In this document: piece after piece, positions 62,901 to 64,000 of the stretch
How the letters are laid out: the number at the start of each line of letters is the position of its first letter
Numbering within the stretch: the stretch's first letter is position 1
NCBI GenBank assembly: GCA_036873755.1
Contig: JAVTVY010020554.1
Coordinates: 19,561 to 83,560 of the forward strand
From: Hanleya hanleyi
Taxonomy: Eukaryota; Mollusca; Polyplacophora; Lepidopleurida; Hanleyidae
DNA: 64,000 nucleotides
Direction of reading: 5' to 3'
Notes under the pieces: model-generated
The model's database searches: none
Told to the model about the DNA's origin: nothing
What the model saw: the letters and a program-made list of their open reading frames with translations, nothing else
Program-made: the position numbers and the translations under genes

Positions 62901-64000
62901 TATAGTTCATTGGCTGAACACCCTCTGTTTTTGCCACACCCACGTGGGAGGGAGAAATTCATCTACCGTCACACCCCAGAAACAGAAAACCGCTGGGGTG
63001 TCGACACCATGACACCAGGAAGAGCCAGGAAACATGTGTGTGTGTGCCGTTGGCCGAAATCATTAGCTTGATAGTTTAGTGTTTTCATTTCATTCATGTG
63101 GTAAACTGAAGACCGGATTTATACCGATGGAAATATCTGTGAATTTCGAAAAATTCCGTGACAAGCCAAGAAACAGAAAACCGCTGGGATGTCGACACCA
63201 AACCAGGGAGCATGTGTGTGCCGCTGACCAAAATCATTAGCTTCATAGTTTAGTGCGTTCATTTCATCCATGTGGTATACTGAACACCGGATTTACCGAT
63301 GGAAATATCTGTGAATTTCGAAAAATATATATGGAAGGAGATTCGTGGTGATACCCATATTTTTTTAGATACGAATGCATCGTGATGAAGGCTTCATGGT
63401 GTGTGTTATACTCCACCTAGGGAAAAAACAGCCCCCAGATATGCATCAAACGCCTGGAGTATGGAATATAGGTATACATCTGGACTAAACTCTTTTATCA
63501 TAAAAGCTAGACTTTAAAATATATCGGTGTTGACACCATGCAGACAACCTATTCAAATTTCCCCAAATTTACTGGCAACATAGCGTCGCACGAAATACCG
63601 CCAGCCCCGTTGACCATAAGGATTTTTTTATAAGTACTCCCACAACAAACCAGATAATTTGAAAGATTAATTTTCTAGCGGTGTTTGAACACAATTGCTG
63701 TAATATACTCCTTCTTTTTGTGGACGCTAAATATAGGGGAGAAAATGGCAACATTATGACCAAACCATAACAGTTGACAGCTGTAAAAATAGATACCGTG
63801 GCATAAAATGAGAGAGAACATTTCAATCTGCCAATTTTCGAGATGAAAATTTTTTCTTGACGAAATAGAAATGAACGCGAATCTATATTCTACAAAACAT
63901 TTTTTCTTGACGAAACAGAAATGAACGCGAATCTATATTCTACAAAACACTAGAAAATATTAGCGTAGGTGAATTTTTTTAGACTCATTTTAGACTGTTT
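59909..64000. mobile_element. Gene-less Polinton-end derivative, copy B3, cut by the right edge
   Basis: Starts AGTAGTATAC and follows copy B1, including two copies of the 165-bp module (61.45-61.75 kb). The stretch 63.36-63.72 kb carries many small indels not seen in the other copies. The right end is outside the window. Confidence 0.62.

Larger units (their letters stand above)
40222..64000 (+). repeat. Head-to-tail array of about 7.4-kb units, about 3.2 copies, open at the right edge
   Basis: Units start at TCAAAGGCA followed by CAACCGAATTAGCAATGTAA, at about 40222, 47815, 55180 and 62633. Lengths are about 7593, 7365 and 7453 bp. Copies differ by few substitutions; most length change comes from the minisatellite and from a module of about 165 bp present twice, once and twice at about 46.64-46.94, 54.17-54.30 and 61.45-61.75 kb. 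The first unit begins inside the Polinton's right end, so the array and the element are physically linked. Confidence 0.92.

Noticed and set aside
40222..64000. CRISPR-like or bacterial repeat array
   Set aside because: Unit length, spliced host gene nearby and eukaryotic transposon content rule this out.

Overview
The window is animal genomic DNA, most likely from a marine invertebrate and probably a mollusc. It has spliced GT-AG exons, long introns packed with tandem and dispersed repeats, many small inverted-repeat transposons and a large Polinton/Maverick element. The mollusc assignment is inference from the general look of the repeats; no species-level marker was seen.

Left part, about 1-25.2 kb: a host gene on the minus strand, UPF3 (nonsense-mediated decay factor). 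Seven consecutive coding exons join in frame with good splice sites, from the ATG at 24,753 to 1,261. They cover 261 codons; the 3' part of the gene lies beyond the left edge. Almost everything else here is intronic repeat: tandem arrays of about 160-180 bp units (1-740, 4.54-5.15, 8.1-9.35, 20.49-21.72 kb), a G-rich minisatellite (3.77-4.51 kb), a repeat carrying nuclear-receptor-like TGACCTTTGACC motifs (15.5-17.9 kb), several MITE-like elements and a 90-bp palindrome flanked by 9-bp direct repeats. Four regions each contain one private 12-15-mer scattered many times at irregular spacing.

Middle part, about 25-29.6 kb: the upstream region of UPF3, then tandem duplications and one unrecognised minus-strand open stretch.

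Polinton-like element, 29,588-42,722: bounded by inverted repeats of about 750 bp. All genes are on the plus strand, in the order small tail-anchored protein, two tandem paralogues of an unknown (perhaps PC4-like) protein, integrase with chromodomain, Thr-rich membrane protein, packaging ATPase, two small conserved Polinton proteins, penton-like protein, pVI-like protein, double-jelly-roll major capsid protein and adenain-type protease. Most genes carry frameshifts or stops; the protease and pVI-like frames are intact. No protein-primed DNA polymerase B is visible. Early genes each have their own TATA box, which can overlap the previous stop codon.

Right part, 40.2-64 kb: a nearly identical head-to-tail array of about 7.3-7.6 kb units, running off the right edge. 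Each unit holds the right end of the Polinton, a 2.37-kb spacer with its own nested MITE, and a left-end-like block. It therefore contains about 5-kb gene-less derivatives with Polinton-type ends. The ends are loaded with YY1-like (AAGATGGCGGC), NRF1-like (TGCGCATGCGC), CRE, CCAAT and octamer motifs.
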